Shown piece by piece: positions 17,577 to 26,872 of a stretch of 64,000 nucleotides of DNA. The notes under the pieces are model-generated. The model had not been told where the DNA came from. It saw only the letters and a list, made by a program, of their open reading frames with translations, and did no database searches. This DNA comes from Alistipes sp. GTDB taxonomy: Bacteria > Bacteroidota > Bacteroidia > Bacteroidales > Rikenellaceae. Every line of letters starts with the position of its first letter. Within the stretch, counting starts at the first letter, position 1. The position numbers and the translations under genes were made by a program. The stretch lies in the NCBI GenBank assembly GCA_020026335.1, contig JAHHQO010000006.1, forward strand, positions 62,001 to 126,000, in the 5' to 3' direction.

Positions 17577-19706
17577 TTACTCCTTGTCGGTCTTCTCCTC
17601 CGGGGTAGCTACCCCCTCACTGCCACCCTCCGCGGGTGCAGCGGTTATCTGCTGTGACTTCTCGGCAGAGGGCTGTGCGTCAGCCTTCTTGCCTGCAGTC
17701 TCCTCGGTTTTCTCGTCCGAAGCCTTCTCCTCCGACTGCTCGGCAGCCGCTTTCTCCTCGGCAGCCTTTCGGGCTGCCTCCTTGGCCTCGCGCTCGATGT
17801 CCTTCCTGCGCTTGCCGAAGATGCGTTCCACATCCTCGGTGAAGACAACCTCGCGCTCCAGGAGCAACTCCGCCAACTGCTTCATGCCGTCGGCATGGGT
17901 GGTCAGCACCTCGGCCGCCATGGCGTAAGCCTTGTCGATAATCTTGCGCACCTCGGCATCGATACGCTGTGCCGTCTGCTCGGAGTAGGGCTTGGTGAAT
18001 GCCATGTCGCTCTGACCCGTCGAGTCGAAGAACGACAGTGTACCCACCTCCTCGCTCATACCGTAGTAGGCTACCATGGCGTAGGCCTGCTTGGTCACCT
18101 TCTCCAGGTCGTTGAGCGCACCGGTCGAGAGGTGGCCGAAGTTCAACTGCTCCGACACACGACCGCCCAATGTGGCAGCCAGCTCGTCCATCATCTGCTC
18201 GCGTGTGGTAATCTGACGCTCCTCGGGCAGGTACCATGCCGCACCGAGAGCCTTACCTCGCGGAATGATGGTCACCTTCAACAGCGGAGAAGCATTCTCC
18301 AAAATCCAGCTCACGGTGGCGTGACCCGCCTCGTGGTAGGCAATGACGCGCTTCTCGTCGTCGGTGATAATCTTATTCTTGCGCTCCAAACCGCCGACAA
18401 TACGGTCGATGGCCGAGAGGAAATCCTCCTTGGAGACATATTTCTTATTATGACGCGCAGCGATAAGTGCCGACTCGTTACATACGTTGGCGATGTCCGC
18501 ACCCGAGAATCCGGGAGTCTGACGCGCCAGGAACGAACGGTCCAAATCGGGATCGAGTTTCAGATTGCGCAGGTGGACATTGAAAATCTCCTCGCGCTCC
18601 TTGATGTCGGGCAGACCCACCTCAATCTGACGGTCGAAACGACCGGCACGCATGAGTGCCTTATCCAATATGTCGGCACGGTTGGTCGCCGCCAACACGA
18701 TGACACCCGTATTGGTCTGGAAACCGTCCATCTCGGTGAGCAACTGGTTGAGGGTATTCTCTCGCTCGTCGTTGCCCGAGAAACCTGCGTTCTTACCGCG
18801 CGCACGACCGATGGCATCAATCTCATCGATGAAGACGATACAGGGGGCTTTCTGCTTGGCCTGCTCGAAGAGGTCACGCACACGCGAAGCACCCACACCC
18901 ACGAACATCTCCACGAAATCGGAACCCGAAATCGAGAGGAAGGGGACATTAGCCTCACCTGCCACAGCCTTTGCCAACAGGGTCTTACCCGTTCCCGGAG
19001 GGCCTACCAACAGAGCACCCTTGGGAATCTTGGCACCCAACTCGCGGTATTTGTCGGCCTTGCGCAAGAAATCGACAATCTCCATGATTTCGACCTTTGC
19101 CTCCTCCAAACCTGCCACGTCCTTGAAAGTCACTCGCTTGGAGTTGTCCTTGTCGAAGACCTGGGCACGTGCCTTGCCGGCATTCATGATGCCGCCTCCG
19201 GCACCTCCGCCCTTCGACATCGAGCGCATGATGAAGAGCCACACACCGATGATGAAAATCCACGGGAAGAGGTTGATGAGCAGCTGCATCCAGCTGTCGT
19301 CCTTCTTGTCGTAGGAAACCGTAGGTTTATCGACACCCGACTCGGCAGCCGCCTCTTCCAAATCCGCGCGGAAGCTGTCGAGGTCACCGTTGTTGTATAT
19401 CAACTGGGGACCCGACTCGGGCATATGTTTGAGTTTGTTGGCGTTGTCCTCGATGCTGCGATACTTCTTCACTGCGTCTTTCTTGAGGAACACCTCTGCC
19501 GACTCGCCACTGACCACGATGATTTTCTCCACCTCGCCATTGACGACCATGGGTCTCACCTCCGGCCACTCGCTCTTCAGAGGATCGGTATCGGGGCTGC
19601 CGATGACCGACCAGCCGACAATAAATACGCCGATTGCCACATAAAGCCACCACAACGACGGCTTGGGCATTTCCATTTTATTGTTAGTTTTCTTATTATT
19701 TGCCAT
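17577..19706 (-). CDS. ftsH: ATP-dependent zinc metalloprotease FtsH
   Basis: 709 residues from MANNKK; an upstream in-frame start would add seven unlikely residues. Two membrane helices (about 18-36, 143-160) flank a periplasmic domain. The AAA+ domain has Walker A GPPGTGKT (235-242), Walker B FIDEID (292-297) and the SRH with GRFDRQ. The M41 protease site is HEAGH (458-462). The last 75 residues are a low-complexity Ala/Glu/Lys tail, longer than in E. coli. Degrades unneeded membrane proteins and short-lived regulators. Gap of 101 bases after rsfS. Confidence 0.97.
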   Translation of the reverse strand: MANNKKTNNKMEMPKPSLWWLYVAIGVFIVGWSVIGSPDTDPLKSEWPEVRPMVVNGEVEKIIVVSGESAEVFLKKDAVKKYRSIEDNANKLKHMPESGPQLIYNNGDLDSFRADLEEAAAESGVDKPTVSYDKKDDSWMQLLINLFPWIFIIGVWLFIMRSMSKGGGAGGGIMNAGKARAQVFDKDNSKRVTFKDVAGLEEAKVEIMEIVDFLRKADKYRELGAKIPKGALLVGPPGTGKTLLAKAVAGEANVPFLSISGSDFVEMFVGVGASRVRDLFEQAKQKAPCIVFIDEIDAIGRARGKNAGFSGNDERENTLNQLLTEMDGFQTNTGVIVLAATNRADILDKALMRAGRFDRQIEVGLPDIKEREEIFNVHLRNLKLDPDLDRSFLARQTPGFSGADIANVCNESALIAARHNKKYVSKEDFLSAIDRIVGGLERKNKIITDDEKRVIAYHEAGHATVSWILENASPLLKVTIIPRGKALGAAWYLPEERQITTREQMMDELAATLGGRVSEQLNFGHLSTGALNDLEKVTKQAYAMVAYYGMSEEVGTLSFFDSTGQSDMAFTKPYSEQTAQRIDAEVRKIIDKAYAMAAEVLTTHADGMKQLAELLLEREVVFTEDVERIFGKRRKDIEREAKEAARKAAEEKAAAEQSEEKASDEKTEETAGKKADAQPSAEKSQQITAAPAEGGSEGVATPEEKTDKE

Positions 19707-19807
19707 ATTACAATTATAGGGAGCCACCCTTCGGGGAGGAACAAATTACGGCTCCCTGCACTACGTTTAACGGTTAATCTGCGAACAGACGCCCCATCGC
19801 AGCACGC

Positions 19808-20158
19808 CTACTCCTCGTATTCGTACTTCTTCATGGGGGCATCGGCCCACAACTCCTCCAATTTATAGAAGTCACGCAGCTCGGTGAGGAAGATGTGCAC
19901 CACTACATCGACATAATCGACGGCAATCCACTGTGCAAACTGCTGACCCTCGATACGCCAGGGATTTTCACCCAGCTGTTTGTAGACCTCCTCCTCAATG
20001 TTGCCGGCGATGGCCGACACCTGTGCCGGAGAGTCGGCGTTACAAACCACAAAATGAGAGCATATAGCACCGTCGAATCCGGTGAGGTCCAACGATACGA
20101 TGTTCTTACCTTTCTTATCTTCAATCGCGTTGACGATGGTTTCTACAAGTTTTTCCAT
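19808..20158 (-). CDS. rsfS: Ribosome silencing factor
   Basis: 116 residues. Binds uL14 on the large subunit and blocks subunit joining under starvation. Conserved blocks: KKGKNIVSLDLTGFDG, CSHFVVCNADSPAQVSAIAGNI, EGQQFAQWIAVDYVDVVVHIF, RDFYKLEELWADA. First gene of the long minus-strand operon to ftsH, cdsA, psd, the permease and riboflavin kinase. Confidence 0.95.
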   Translation of the reverse strand: MEKLVETIVNAIEDKKGKNIVSLDLTGFDGAICSHFVVCNADSPAQVSAIAGNIEEEVYKQLGENPWRIEGQQFAQWIAVDYVDVVVHIFLTELRDFYKLEELWADAPMKKYEYEE

Positions 20159-20186
20159 AAAATTTTCAATGTGTACTATAACCTTG

Positions 20187-20194
20187 CAAAGGTA
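20187..20194 (-). promoter_or_regulatory. Candidate -7 element for the rsfS operon
   Basis: Minus strand TACCTTTG, 28 bases before the rsfS start codon. No good -33 element. Confidence 0.55.
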
Positions 20195-20309
20195 CTAATT
20201 TTCAATCAATAATTAAAATTCTATCCGACAAAATGCACCACAGCAGCCCTTTCGGCCACTTTCCGCGATTTCAAAAACCGTGTCAAAGCCATCTCTCGGA
20301 AGAGAAATA

Positions 20310-21209
20310 TCAGAGTTCGGAGGGTTTCACGTTTTTGAGTATGGTTTCGGTCAAAGCCTTGATTATGGAGCTTTTGACATAGGTGCGGCGCACGGCAACG
20401 GCAATCTTGCGCGAGGTGGCACCCTTGGCGAGCATCTTCAGTCGGTCGCGGTGCTCCTTGTGGATATACTCCACCGCCATCTCGGGAATGATGGTCAGCG
20501 TGGGGGTGCAGTCCACGATACGCATCAGCGTGTCGAGCGAACCCGACTCGAAGGAGTAGTGCGTGGGGGTGTCGCGGCGTGCCTGACAGAGTTCCATAAT
20601 CTGGTCACGCATACAGTTTCCGGGGCTCAGAATCACCAAATCCTTCAAATCAATATCTTCGATACGGATATTCTGACGTTCGTACAACGGATTGTCGGGC
20701 GACACGTAGGCAAAGAAGCGGTCGTTGAACAGCTCCTGCTCGATGATGCCCTCGCCACACGTTCCGCTCGCCACCAGTGCCGCGTCAATCTGATCCTTCT
20801 TCAGTGCCTCGACGATGTTTTCGGTAATCATCTCCGAGATTTCGAGCTCCACTTTGGGATAGTCGTGGACGAAGGAGGGGATAAACTTGTGCAACAGGTA
20901 GGGGGCGATGGTAGGAATGACTCCGAGACGCAACTTTCCGGTGGTCTCACCCTTGAGTTCGGCGACCGCCTCCTTGATGTAGTTGTACTCCTTGAGAGTC
21001 TTGCGGGCTTGCTCCAGCACCACCTCGCCGGCTTCGGTGGGAATCACGGGCTTCTTCGAACGGTCGAGCAGCACCACGCCCAATTCCTCCTCCAGCGACT
21101 TGACCTGCATACTCAACGAGGGCTGGGTCACGAAACAATGTTCGGCCGCCATGGAAAAACTGCCGCAGTTGGCCACGGCAAGCAGATATTCAAGTTGGAT
21201 GATTGTCAT
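20310..21209 (-). CDS. oxyR: Hydrogen-peroxide-sensing LysR-type regulator
   Basis: 299 residues from MTIIQLEYLL (a TTG three codons upstream is less likely). N-terminal winged HTH (1-60; AAEHCFVTQPSLSMQVKSLEEELG) and LysR effector domain. The peroxide-sensing cysteine pair is in place: C199 and C208 within SPGNCMRDQIMELC, with the same spacing as E. coli OxyR and falling at the same residue numbers. It should activate catalase, peroxidase and Dps genes; none is in the window. Monocistronic with its own promoter. Confidence 0.93.
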   Translation of the reverse strand: MTIIQLEYLLAVANCGSFSMAAEHCFVTQPSLSMQVKSLEEELGVVLLDRSKKPVIPTEAGEVVLEQARKTLKEYNYIKEAVAELKGETTGKLRLGVIPTIAPYLLHKFIPSFVHDYPKVELEISEMITENIVEALKKDQIDAALVASGTCGEGIIEQELFNDRFFAYVSPDNPLYERQNIRIEDIDLKDLVILSPGNCMRDQIMELCQARRDTPTHYSFESGSLDTLMRIVDCTPTLTIIPEMAVEYIHKEHRDRLKMLAKGATSRKIAVAVRRTYVKSSIIKALTETILKNVKPSEL

Positions 21210-21231
21210 AACAGGCAACTATTTATTTACG

Positions 21232-21263
21232 CAAATATATAAAAAAAACCGATAATCCGCAAC
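21232..21263 (-). promoter_or_regulatory. Bacteroidetes-type promoter for oxyR
   Basis: On the minus strand TTG (21263-21261), 21 bases, then TATATTTG (21239-21232), 22 bases before the ATG. Confidence 0.7.
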
Positions 21264-21427
21264 TTTAACCCCCTCGCCCGACAAAAAAGGCCACGAATTT
21301 CACTTAAAAGATTATCCGTTAGCAGGTTACCTCCTCTACACCCGCCTCTTTTCCCGTCACTTGCACCCCCATGCGAAATATTCGACACCGCGCGGGAAAA
21401 TATGTGCAGGATTTGGTACTTATTTAT

Positions 21428-21435
21428 TATCTTTG
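21428..21435 (+). promoter_or_regulatory. Candidate -7 element for trpS
   Basis: TATCTTTG, 33 bases before the ATG. The -33 element is degenerate. Confidence 0.55.
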
Positions 21436-21468
21436 CAAAATAAACGACAAATTAAAGAAAAATAAGAT

Positions 21469-22596
21469 ATGGCAAAGATTATCCTCACAGGCGACCGTCC
21501 CACGGGCCGTCTTCATTTGGGACACTATGTAGGTTCGCTCCGCCGCAGAGTGGAGTTACAGAACTCGGGCGAGTTTGACAAGATTTTCATCATGATTGCC
21601 GATGCTCAGGCACTCACCGACAACTGGGACAACCCCGAGAAGGTGCGTCAGAACATCATCGAGGTGGCACTCGACTACCTCTCGGCAGGTCTCGACCCCG
21701 AGAAATCGACCCTCTTCATTCAGTCGCAGATTCCCGAGTTGTGCGAGCTGGCATTCTACTACATGAACCTGGTCACCATTCAGCGTCTCCAGCGTAACCC
21801 GACCGTGAAGGCGGAAATCGTCCTCAGAGGATTCTCGGAGAGCACCGCCGAGGACGATGCTTCGCAGAAGCAGGGCATTCCCACCGGTTTCTTCACCTAC
21901 CCCATCAGTCAGGCTGCCGACATCACGGCTTTCAAGGCGACCACCGTACCCGCAGGCGAGGACCAGAAACCCATGATTGAGCAGACCCGCGAAATCGTAC
22001 ACAAGTTCAACTCGGTATATTCGGGTTCTTTGGTGGAGCCTGAAATTCTCCTGCCCAACAACGCCGCCTGCATGCGTCTGCCGGGAACCGACGGCAAGGC
22101 CAAGATGTCGAAGTCGCTGGGCAACTGCATCTACCTCTCCGACTCGGCTGCCGATGTGAAGAAGAAGGTGATGAGCATGTACACCGACCCCGACCACCTC
22201 AGAATCGAGGACCCCGGAAAGATTGAGGGCAACACCGTCTTCACCTATCTCGACGCCTTCTGCTCCGACGAGCAGGTACAGCGTTTCACCACCGACTACC
22301 AGACCCTTCAGGAGATGAAGGACCACTACCAGCGTGGCGGTCTGGGTGACGTGAAGGTCAAGAAGCTGCTCATCGCCGTGCTCAACGAGACCCTCGAGCC
22401 CATTCGCGAGCGCCGCCACTACTACGAGGAGCGCATCGAGGAGGTCTTCGCCGTGCTGGAGAAGGGTTCGCAGGTGGCACGCGCCGCTGCGGCAGAGACC
22501 CTCAACGAGGTACGCGATGCCATGAGAATCAACTATTTCGCCGACAAGGAGCTTATCCGCGAACAAGCCGAAAAATATAATGAGACTTTAAAATAA
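21469..22596 (+). CDS. trpS: Tryptophanyl-tRNA synthetase
   Basis: 375 residues. Class Ic enzyme charging tRNA-Trp. HIGH motif HLGH (16-19) in RPTGRLHLGHYVGSL and KMSKS motif in GKAKMSKSLGN. Length is somewhat above the usual 330 because of a mid-protein insertion. Eight bases separate it from the chloride channel gene, so the two are probably cotranscribed. Confidence 0.97.
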   Translation: MAKIILTGDRPTGRLHLGHYVGSLRRRVELQNSGEFDKIFIMIADAQALTDNWDNPEKVRQNIIEVALDYLSAGLDPEKSTLFIQSQIPELCELAFYYMNLVTIQRLQRNPTVKAEIVLRGFSESTAEDDASQKQGIPTGFFTYPISQAADITAFKATTVPAGEDQKPMIEQTREIVHKFNSVYSGSLVEPEILLPNNAACMRLPGTDGKAKMSKSLGNCIYLSDSAADVKKKVMSMYTDPDHLRIEDPGKIEGNTVFTYLDAFCSDEQVQRFTTDYQTLQEMKDHYQRGGLGDVKVKKLLIAVLNETLEPIRERRHYYEERIEEVFAVLEKGSQVARAAAAETLNEVRDAMRINYFADKELIREQAEKYNETLK

Positions 22597-22603
22597 GTAA
22601 GAG

Positions 22604-24421
22604 ATGTATCTGCAGGATATGTCGACACGCGCCGAGCGTCTCTACATCTATTTCATACACCTGACCCGACGACTGTCAACACGTCAGACCATGATGCTGT
22701 TGGCCGTCCTCATCGGTGTGCTGGCAGGACTGGGCACCTACTTTTTCGAGGTGCTGCTGTTCGCCATCAAGAGCGGACTCATGAGATGGTTTCCCAAGGA
22801 GAGTGCCCATTTTCTCTTCCTGGTCTATCCCTCGATAGGTATCATCTTCGCCACGCTGTTCGTCAAGTACATCGTGCGCGATAACATCTCGGAGGGCGTC
22901 ACGAGGGTGCTCTATGCCATGTCGAAACGCAACTCCATCATCGTGCCACACAACTGCTGGACCTCCATCGTGGGCGGTGCTACCACCATCGGATTTGGTG
23001 GTTCGGTCGGTCCCGAGGCCCCCATCGTACTCACGGGTGCGGCACTGGGTTCGAACGTGGCGCGTCTGGCGCGTCTGAACTACAAGAACACCACCCTGCT
23101 GTTGTGTTGCGGTGCGGGTGCTGCCCTGGCAGCCATCTTCAAAGCCCCCATCACGGGTGTGGTCTTCGTGCTGGAGATTCTGATGCTCGACATCACGGCA
23201 GGCTCGGTCATTCCCCTGCTGATTGCCTCCATCACCGCCACAACGATGGCCTTCATGTTGCGCGGTTTCGACCCCATCATCGCCATGACCCTGCAACCTG
23301 CCGATGCCTTTGAGCTGTGGCAAATTCCCCTCTTTATCCTGCTGGGTGTCCTCTGCGGACTCATGTCGTGGTACTTCACCTCGATGAATTCGCGCGTGGG
23401 TGCTTTCTTCAAGACCCTCGACAACCAGTACAAACGATGGATGTGGGGCGGTGCCATTCTCGGTATCCTCATCTTCATCTTCCCGCCCCTCTACGGTGAG
23501 GGTTACGAGGGTTTCCTCTCGCTGATGCACGGCAATGCCGAGCAGCTGTTCGACAGTTCGCTCTTCTACCGTTTCCGCGAGATTGAATGGGTGGTCATCA
23601 TCTTCGTCATCGCCACCATGTTCTTCAAGGTCATCGCCATGGCTGCCACCAACGCGGCAGGCGGTGTGGGTGGTACGTTCGCCCCCTCGCTGTTTGTGGG
23701 TGCGTTCACGGGTGCCGCCCTCGCATTGATTTGCAACGCCCTCGCCACATGGTTTCCCACCATCTTCGGTTGGGAGGTGTCGGTGGCTTCGTTCACGCTG
23801 GTGGGCATGGCAGGTGTGATGGCAGGTGTGATGAATGCTCCGCTGACCTCCATCTTCCTCATCGCCGAGCTGTCGAACGGTTACGGGCTGTTCATTCCGC
23901 TGATGATTACCGCCTGCATCTCCTTCGCCATGGGCTACTACCTTGACCCCGACTCCATCTACACCAAGCAGTTGAGACAGAAGGGCGAGTTGCTGACCCA
24001 CAACAAGGACCAGTCGGTATTCGTCTTCCTGCGTCTGAAGGATTTGATGGAGACCGACTTTGTGAAAATCAACCGTTCGATGACACTGGGCGATTTGGTC
24101 AAGATTATCTCTACGGGACACCGCAACATCTTCCCCGTGTTGGACGATGCCGGCAAGTTGCTGGGTGTGGTGCAGCTCGATGACCTGCGCGAGGATATGT
24201 TCAAGAGCGAGAACTACCCCAACAAGATTTCGCACTACATGATTCAGCCGCCCGACATCATTCTGGAGCACGAGACCATACAGAGTATCCTGCCCAAGTT
24301 CGAGGACAAGCACACCTGGATGCTGCCCGTGGTGGACAAGCGCGGTCACTATCTGGGTTTCATCTCCAAATCGCAAATCCTCAACGCTTATCGCGAGCAG
24401 CTGGTCAAGATTCAGCAATAG
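22604..24421 (+). CDS. CLC-type chloride channel/antiporter with C-terminal CBS pair
   Basis: 605 residues. Ten or more membrane helices with CLC selectivity sequences: GFGGSVGPEAPIVLTG carries the gating glutamate (GPEAP), and GGVGGTFAPSLFVGAFTGAAL is the second filter loop. Residues about 465-600 hold two CBS domains that may bind adenine nucleotides. The gating Glu suggests H+/Cl- exchange rather than a pure channel, but this is inference. It starts with MYLQD; Met6 is an alternative. Confidence 0.94.
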   Translation: MYLQDMSTRAERLYIYFIHLTRRLSTRQTMMLLAVLIGVLAGLGTYFFEVLLFAIKSGLMRWFPKESAHFLFLVYPSIGIIFATLFVKYIVRDNISEGVTRVLYAMSKRNSIIVPHNCWTSIVGGATTIGFGGSVGPEAPIVLTGAALGSNVARLARLNYKNTTLLLCCGAGAALAAIFKAPITGVVFVLEILMLDITAGSVIPLLIASITATTMAFMLRGFDPIIAMTLQPADAFELWQIPLFILLGVLCGLMSWYFTSMNSRVGAFFKTLDNQYKRWMWGGAILGILIFIFPPLYGEGYEGFLSLMHGNAEQLFDSSLFYRFREIEWVVIIFVIATMFFKVIAMAATNAAGGVGGTFAPSLFVGAFTGAALALICNALATWFPTIFGWEVSVASFTLVGMAGVMAGVMNAPLTSIFLIAELSNGYGLFIPLMITACISFAMGYYLDPDSIYTKQLRQKGELLTHNKDQSVFVFLRLKDLMETDFVKINRSMTLGDLVKIISTGHRNIFPVLDDAGKLLGVVQLDDLREDMFKSENYPNKISHYMIQPPDIILEHETIQSILPKFEDKHTWMLPVVDKRGHYLGFISKSQILNAYREQLVKIQQ

Positions 24422-24460
24422 CGACAGACGACCTTCGGGTCGGGATTTAGCATAAGAATA

Positions 24461-24492
24461 ACGGACAATCTTTTCGGGTTGTCCGTTTTCTT
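24461..24492 (+). terminator. Terminator after the CLC gene
   Basis: ACGGACAA / TTGTCCGT stem followed by TTTCTTTT. Confidence 0.75.
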
Positions 24493-24631
24493 TTCGAGTG
24501 GATTGTGATGGTGAGCCGTGTGACGGGGTTTCGGTGGAGGGTCGTCAGTTCTCGAAGTATGCTGAAGGGACGATGTGCAAATTTGCGAAGAATATCCGCC
24601 CCAAACACTTCCGTTCTATCCTCCTTTTTTC

Positions 24632-24639
24632 TATCTTTA
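24632..24639 (+). promoter_or_regulatory. Candidate -7 element for the PAS mini-protein
   Basis: TATCTTTA, 7 of 8 to the consensus, 22 bases before the ATG. Confidence 0.45.
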
Positions 24640-24661
24640 TAGTCCTAAAACTTCAAACATC

Positions 24662-24997
24662 ATGGAAAATATCACCCTGCCCGAATGGGCAAAGGAGTTG
24701 GATTGTGCCATCACGGTATGCGACCGCGACTGCATCATCATCTATCAGAATCGCCGTTCGGTGAAGGTCAATGGAGAGATGACGGGACAGTCGATGCGTC
24801 CGTGTCACAACGACCGTTCGAAAGCCATCATCGACCGTCTGCTCACCGAGGACGGCAAGAATGTCTACACCATATCGAAACGCGGTGTACGCAAGCTCAT
24901 CTATCAGACCCCGTGGCGCAAGGAGGGCGACATCTGCGGTATCGTGGAGTTCTCGCTCGAAATTCCCGAGGAACTTCCCCACTACGTCCGCAGTTAA
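24662..24997 (+). CDS. Single PAS-domain mini-protein
   Basis: 111 residues. The whole protein is one PAS fold: an N-terminal helix (LPEWAKELDC), strands AITVCDRDCIIIYQN, then GQSMRPCHNDRS, a helix, and the terminal strands IYQTPWRKEGDICGIVEFSLEI. The CHNDRS block resembles the CHPxxS block of the PAS domain at the end of DUF438 proteins (PAS_10-like). No output domain is attached, so it may sense a ligand and act on a partner. Cys residues at 18, 22, 26 and in PCHND could bind metal or heme, but this is speculation. Start chosen 22 bases after a -7-like element. It has its own terminator. Confidence 0.7.
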   Translation: MENITLPEWAKELDCAITVCDRDCIIIYQNRRSVKVNGEMTGQSMRPCHNDRSKAIIDRLLTEDGKNVYTISKRGVRKLIYQTPWRKEGDICGIVEFSLEIPEELPHYVRS

Positions 24998-25038
24998 AAT
25001 CCGCGCAAGGGGCATCACGCCCCACACAAGCAACAAAG

Positions 25039-25074
25039 AAAGCGCACTTCCCTTCGAAAGGAAAGTGCGCTTTT
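25039..25074. terminator. Bidirectional terminator between the PAS protein and kdsD
   Basis: AAAGCGCACTT...AAGTGCGCTTTT long stem with short loop. Confidence 0.85.
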
Positions 25075-25156
25075 CTATGGCGTAATCTTTGTGCGGCGGC
25101 AGCTTATCTCTCGTCCGCCACCCGACTCGCCCGTTGCTCGATTTATCCGGACTCGA

Positions 25157-26122
25157 TTAGAGCTTGATGTCGTAAATCTGAATGACACCGACCAGCTTCT
25201 CGTTCTCGTCGGCCACCAGCAACGAAGTCACCTTGTTGCGGGTCATCATCTTCTCCGCTTCGATGAGCTTCTCGGTGGGAGCAATGGTCTTGGGGTTCAT
25301 CGATGCGATGTCCGAAGCCTTGATGTTGAAGAAGTCTGCCTTCAGACGCTCCATGGCACGGCGTACATCACCATCGGTGACGATACCCTTGATTTTGTCG
25401 TTTTCGCAGATGACAATCAGTCCCAGACCGCCCTTCGAGATGGTGTGAATCATCTCCGTGCAGGAGCAGTCCGCCGAAACGATGGGCAGGTCGTGCGAAC
25501 GCATCACATTGCCCACGGTCATCAACAGACGGCGACCGAGACTGCCACCCGGATGCAGGCGTGCAAAGTCGATGCTCGTAAACTCACGCAACTTCATCAG
25601 CGACACCGCCAGCGCATCACCCATGGCAATCTGTGCCGTGGTCGAGGTGGTGGGAGCCAGATGCAGGATGCAGGCCTCCTCCTTGACACCCACATTGAGG
25701 TGCACATCGGAGTTCTTCGCCAGTGTGGAGTCGTCCTTGCCGGTCATCGACACCATCATATTGCCGTTGGAGTGGATGAAAGGCACGATTTTGAGAATCT
25801 CGTCCGTCTCACCCGAATAGGAGAGCGCCAACACCACATCGTCCTTCGAAATCATACCCAGGTCGCCGTGGAACGCCTCGCCGGGGTGGAGGAAGAAACT
25901 CGGTGTGCCGGTCGAAGCCAGCGTGGCGGCTATCTTGCGGCCGATGAGTCCCGATTTGCCCATACCCGTAACCACACACTTGCCGCTGCAATTGAGGATA
26001 ATCTTCACAGCGCGCACAAACTCCTCACCCAGGGTCTGCTCCATGGTGCAGAGTGCCTCCATCTCGGTGTGGATGGCTTTGCGGGCGACGGTCAATATTT
26101 CATTGTCGGAAAGTTCTAACAT
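25157..26122 (-). CDS. kdsD: Arabinose-5-phosphate isomerase (KpsF/GutQ family)
   Basis: 321 residues. SIS domain (about 35-185; GMGKSGLIGRKIAATLASTG, SYSGETDEI, LAPTTSTTAQIAMGDALAV) followed by two CBS domains (about 205-321). Converts ribulose-5-phosphate to arabinose-5-phosphate, the first step to KDO. Its start overlaps the kdsA stop by 7 bases. The next pathway enzymes KdsA and KdsB are encoded just upstream, which supports KdsD over GutQ. Confidence 0.94.
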   Translation of the reverse strand: MLELSDNEILTVARKAIHTEMEALCTMEQTLGEEFVRAVKIILNCSGKCVVTGMGKSGLIGRKIAATLASTGTPSFFLHPGEAFHGDLGMISKDDVVLALSYSGETDEILKIVPFIHSNGNMMVSMTGKDDSTLAKNSDVHLNVGVKEEACILHLAPTTSTTAQIAMGDALAVSLMKLREFTSIDFARLHPGGSLGRRLLMTVGNVMRSHDLPIVSADCSCTEMIHTISKGGLGLIVICENDKIKGIVTDGDVRRAMERLKADFFNIKASDIASMNPKTIAPTEKLIEAEKMMTRNKVTSLLVADENEKLVGVIQIYDIKL

Positions 26123-26868
26123 GACAGTAATTTTTTGATTAGCGATTCCAAATCATCCAATTTCAACATATTGGGGCCGTCACTCTTGGCGTTGTCGGGG
26201 TCGGGGTGCACCTCGAAGAAGAAGCCGTTGGCACCGAATGCCTTGGCTGCCAATGCCATCGAGGGGACAAACTCGCGGTTGCCACCCGTCTTGCCGCCTG
26301 CGGCTCCGGGACGCTGTACCGAGTGGGTGCAGTCCATCACCACGGTGGGCGCGATGCCCAGCATATCGGGGATATTACGGAAATCGACCACCAGATTGTT
26401 GTAGCCGTAGATGTTACCGCGCTCGGTGAGCCAAATCTCCTTTGCTCCCGAGTTGAGCGCCTTCTCGTAGGGGTATTTCATATCGACACCCGACAGGAAC
26501 TGCGCTTTCTTGATGTTCACGATTTTTCCGGTCTTGGCAGCCGCCACCAACAGGTCGGTCTGACGGCACAGGAAAGCCGGTATCTGAATCACATCGACCA
26601 CCTCACCCACAGGTGCGGCCTGCCACGATTCGTGGATGTCGGTCAGCAGTTTGAGTCCCCACTTCGACTTCACGTCCTGCAACATCAGGAGTCCCTTCTC
26701 CAGTCCCGGACCGCGGAACGAGGAGAGCGATGTGCGGTTGGCCTTGTCGAACGAGGCTTTAAAAATAATGTCGGTGCCCAACTCGCGGTTGATGGCAACG
26801 ATTTTCTCTGCCACGGTGTCGAGCAACTCGGCAGATTCGATAACACATGGGCCGGCGATAAACTTCAT
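26116..26868 (-). CDS. kdsA: 3-deoxy-8-phosphooctulonate synthase (KDO-8-P synthase)
   Basis: 250 residues. Condenses arabinose-5-phosphate and PEP. Signatures: IAGPCVIES, FKASFDKANRTS, QIPAFLCRQTDLL, TERGNIYGYNNLVVD, FFFEVHPDPDNAKSDGPN. Slightly short at the N-terminus compared with E. coli (284), as usual in Bacteroidetes. 4 bases after kdsB. Confidence 0.97.
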   Translation of the reverse strand: MKFIAGPCVIESAELLDTVAEKIVAINRELGTDIIFKASFDKANRTSLSSFRGPGLEKGLLMLQDVKSKWGLKLLTDIHESWQAAPVGEVVDVIQIPAFLCRQTDLLVAAAKTGKIVNIKKAQFLSGVDMKYPYEKALNSGAKEIWLTERGNIYGYNNLVVDFRNIPDMLGIAPTVVMDCTHSVQRPGAAGGKTGGNREFVPSMALAAKAFGANGFFFEVHPDPDNAKSDGPNMLKLDDLESLIKKLLSC

Positions 26869-26872
26869 AATT

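Noticed and set aside
17895..19868. 657-codon open frame on the plus strand opposite ftsH
   Set aside because: Shadow of ftsH, which carries AAA+ and M41 motifs.
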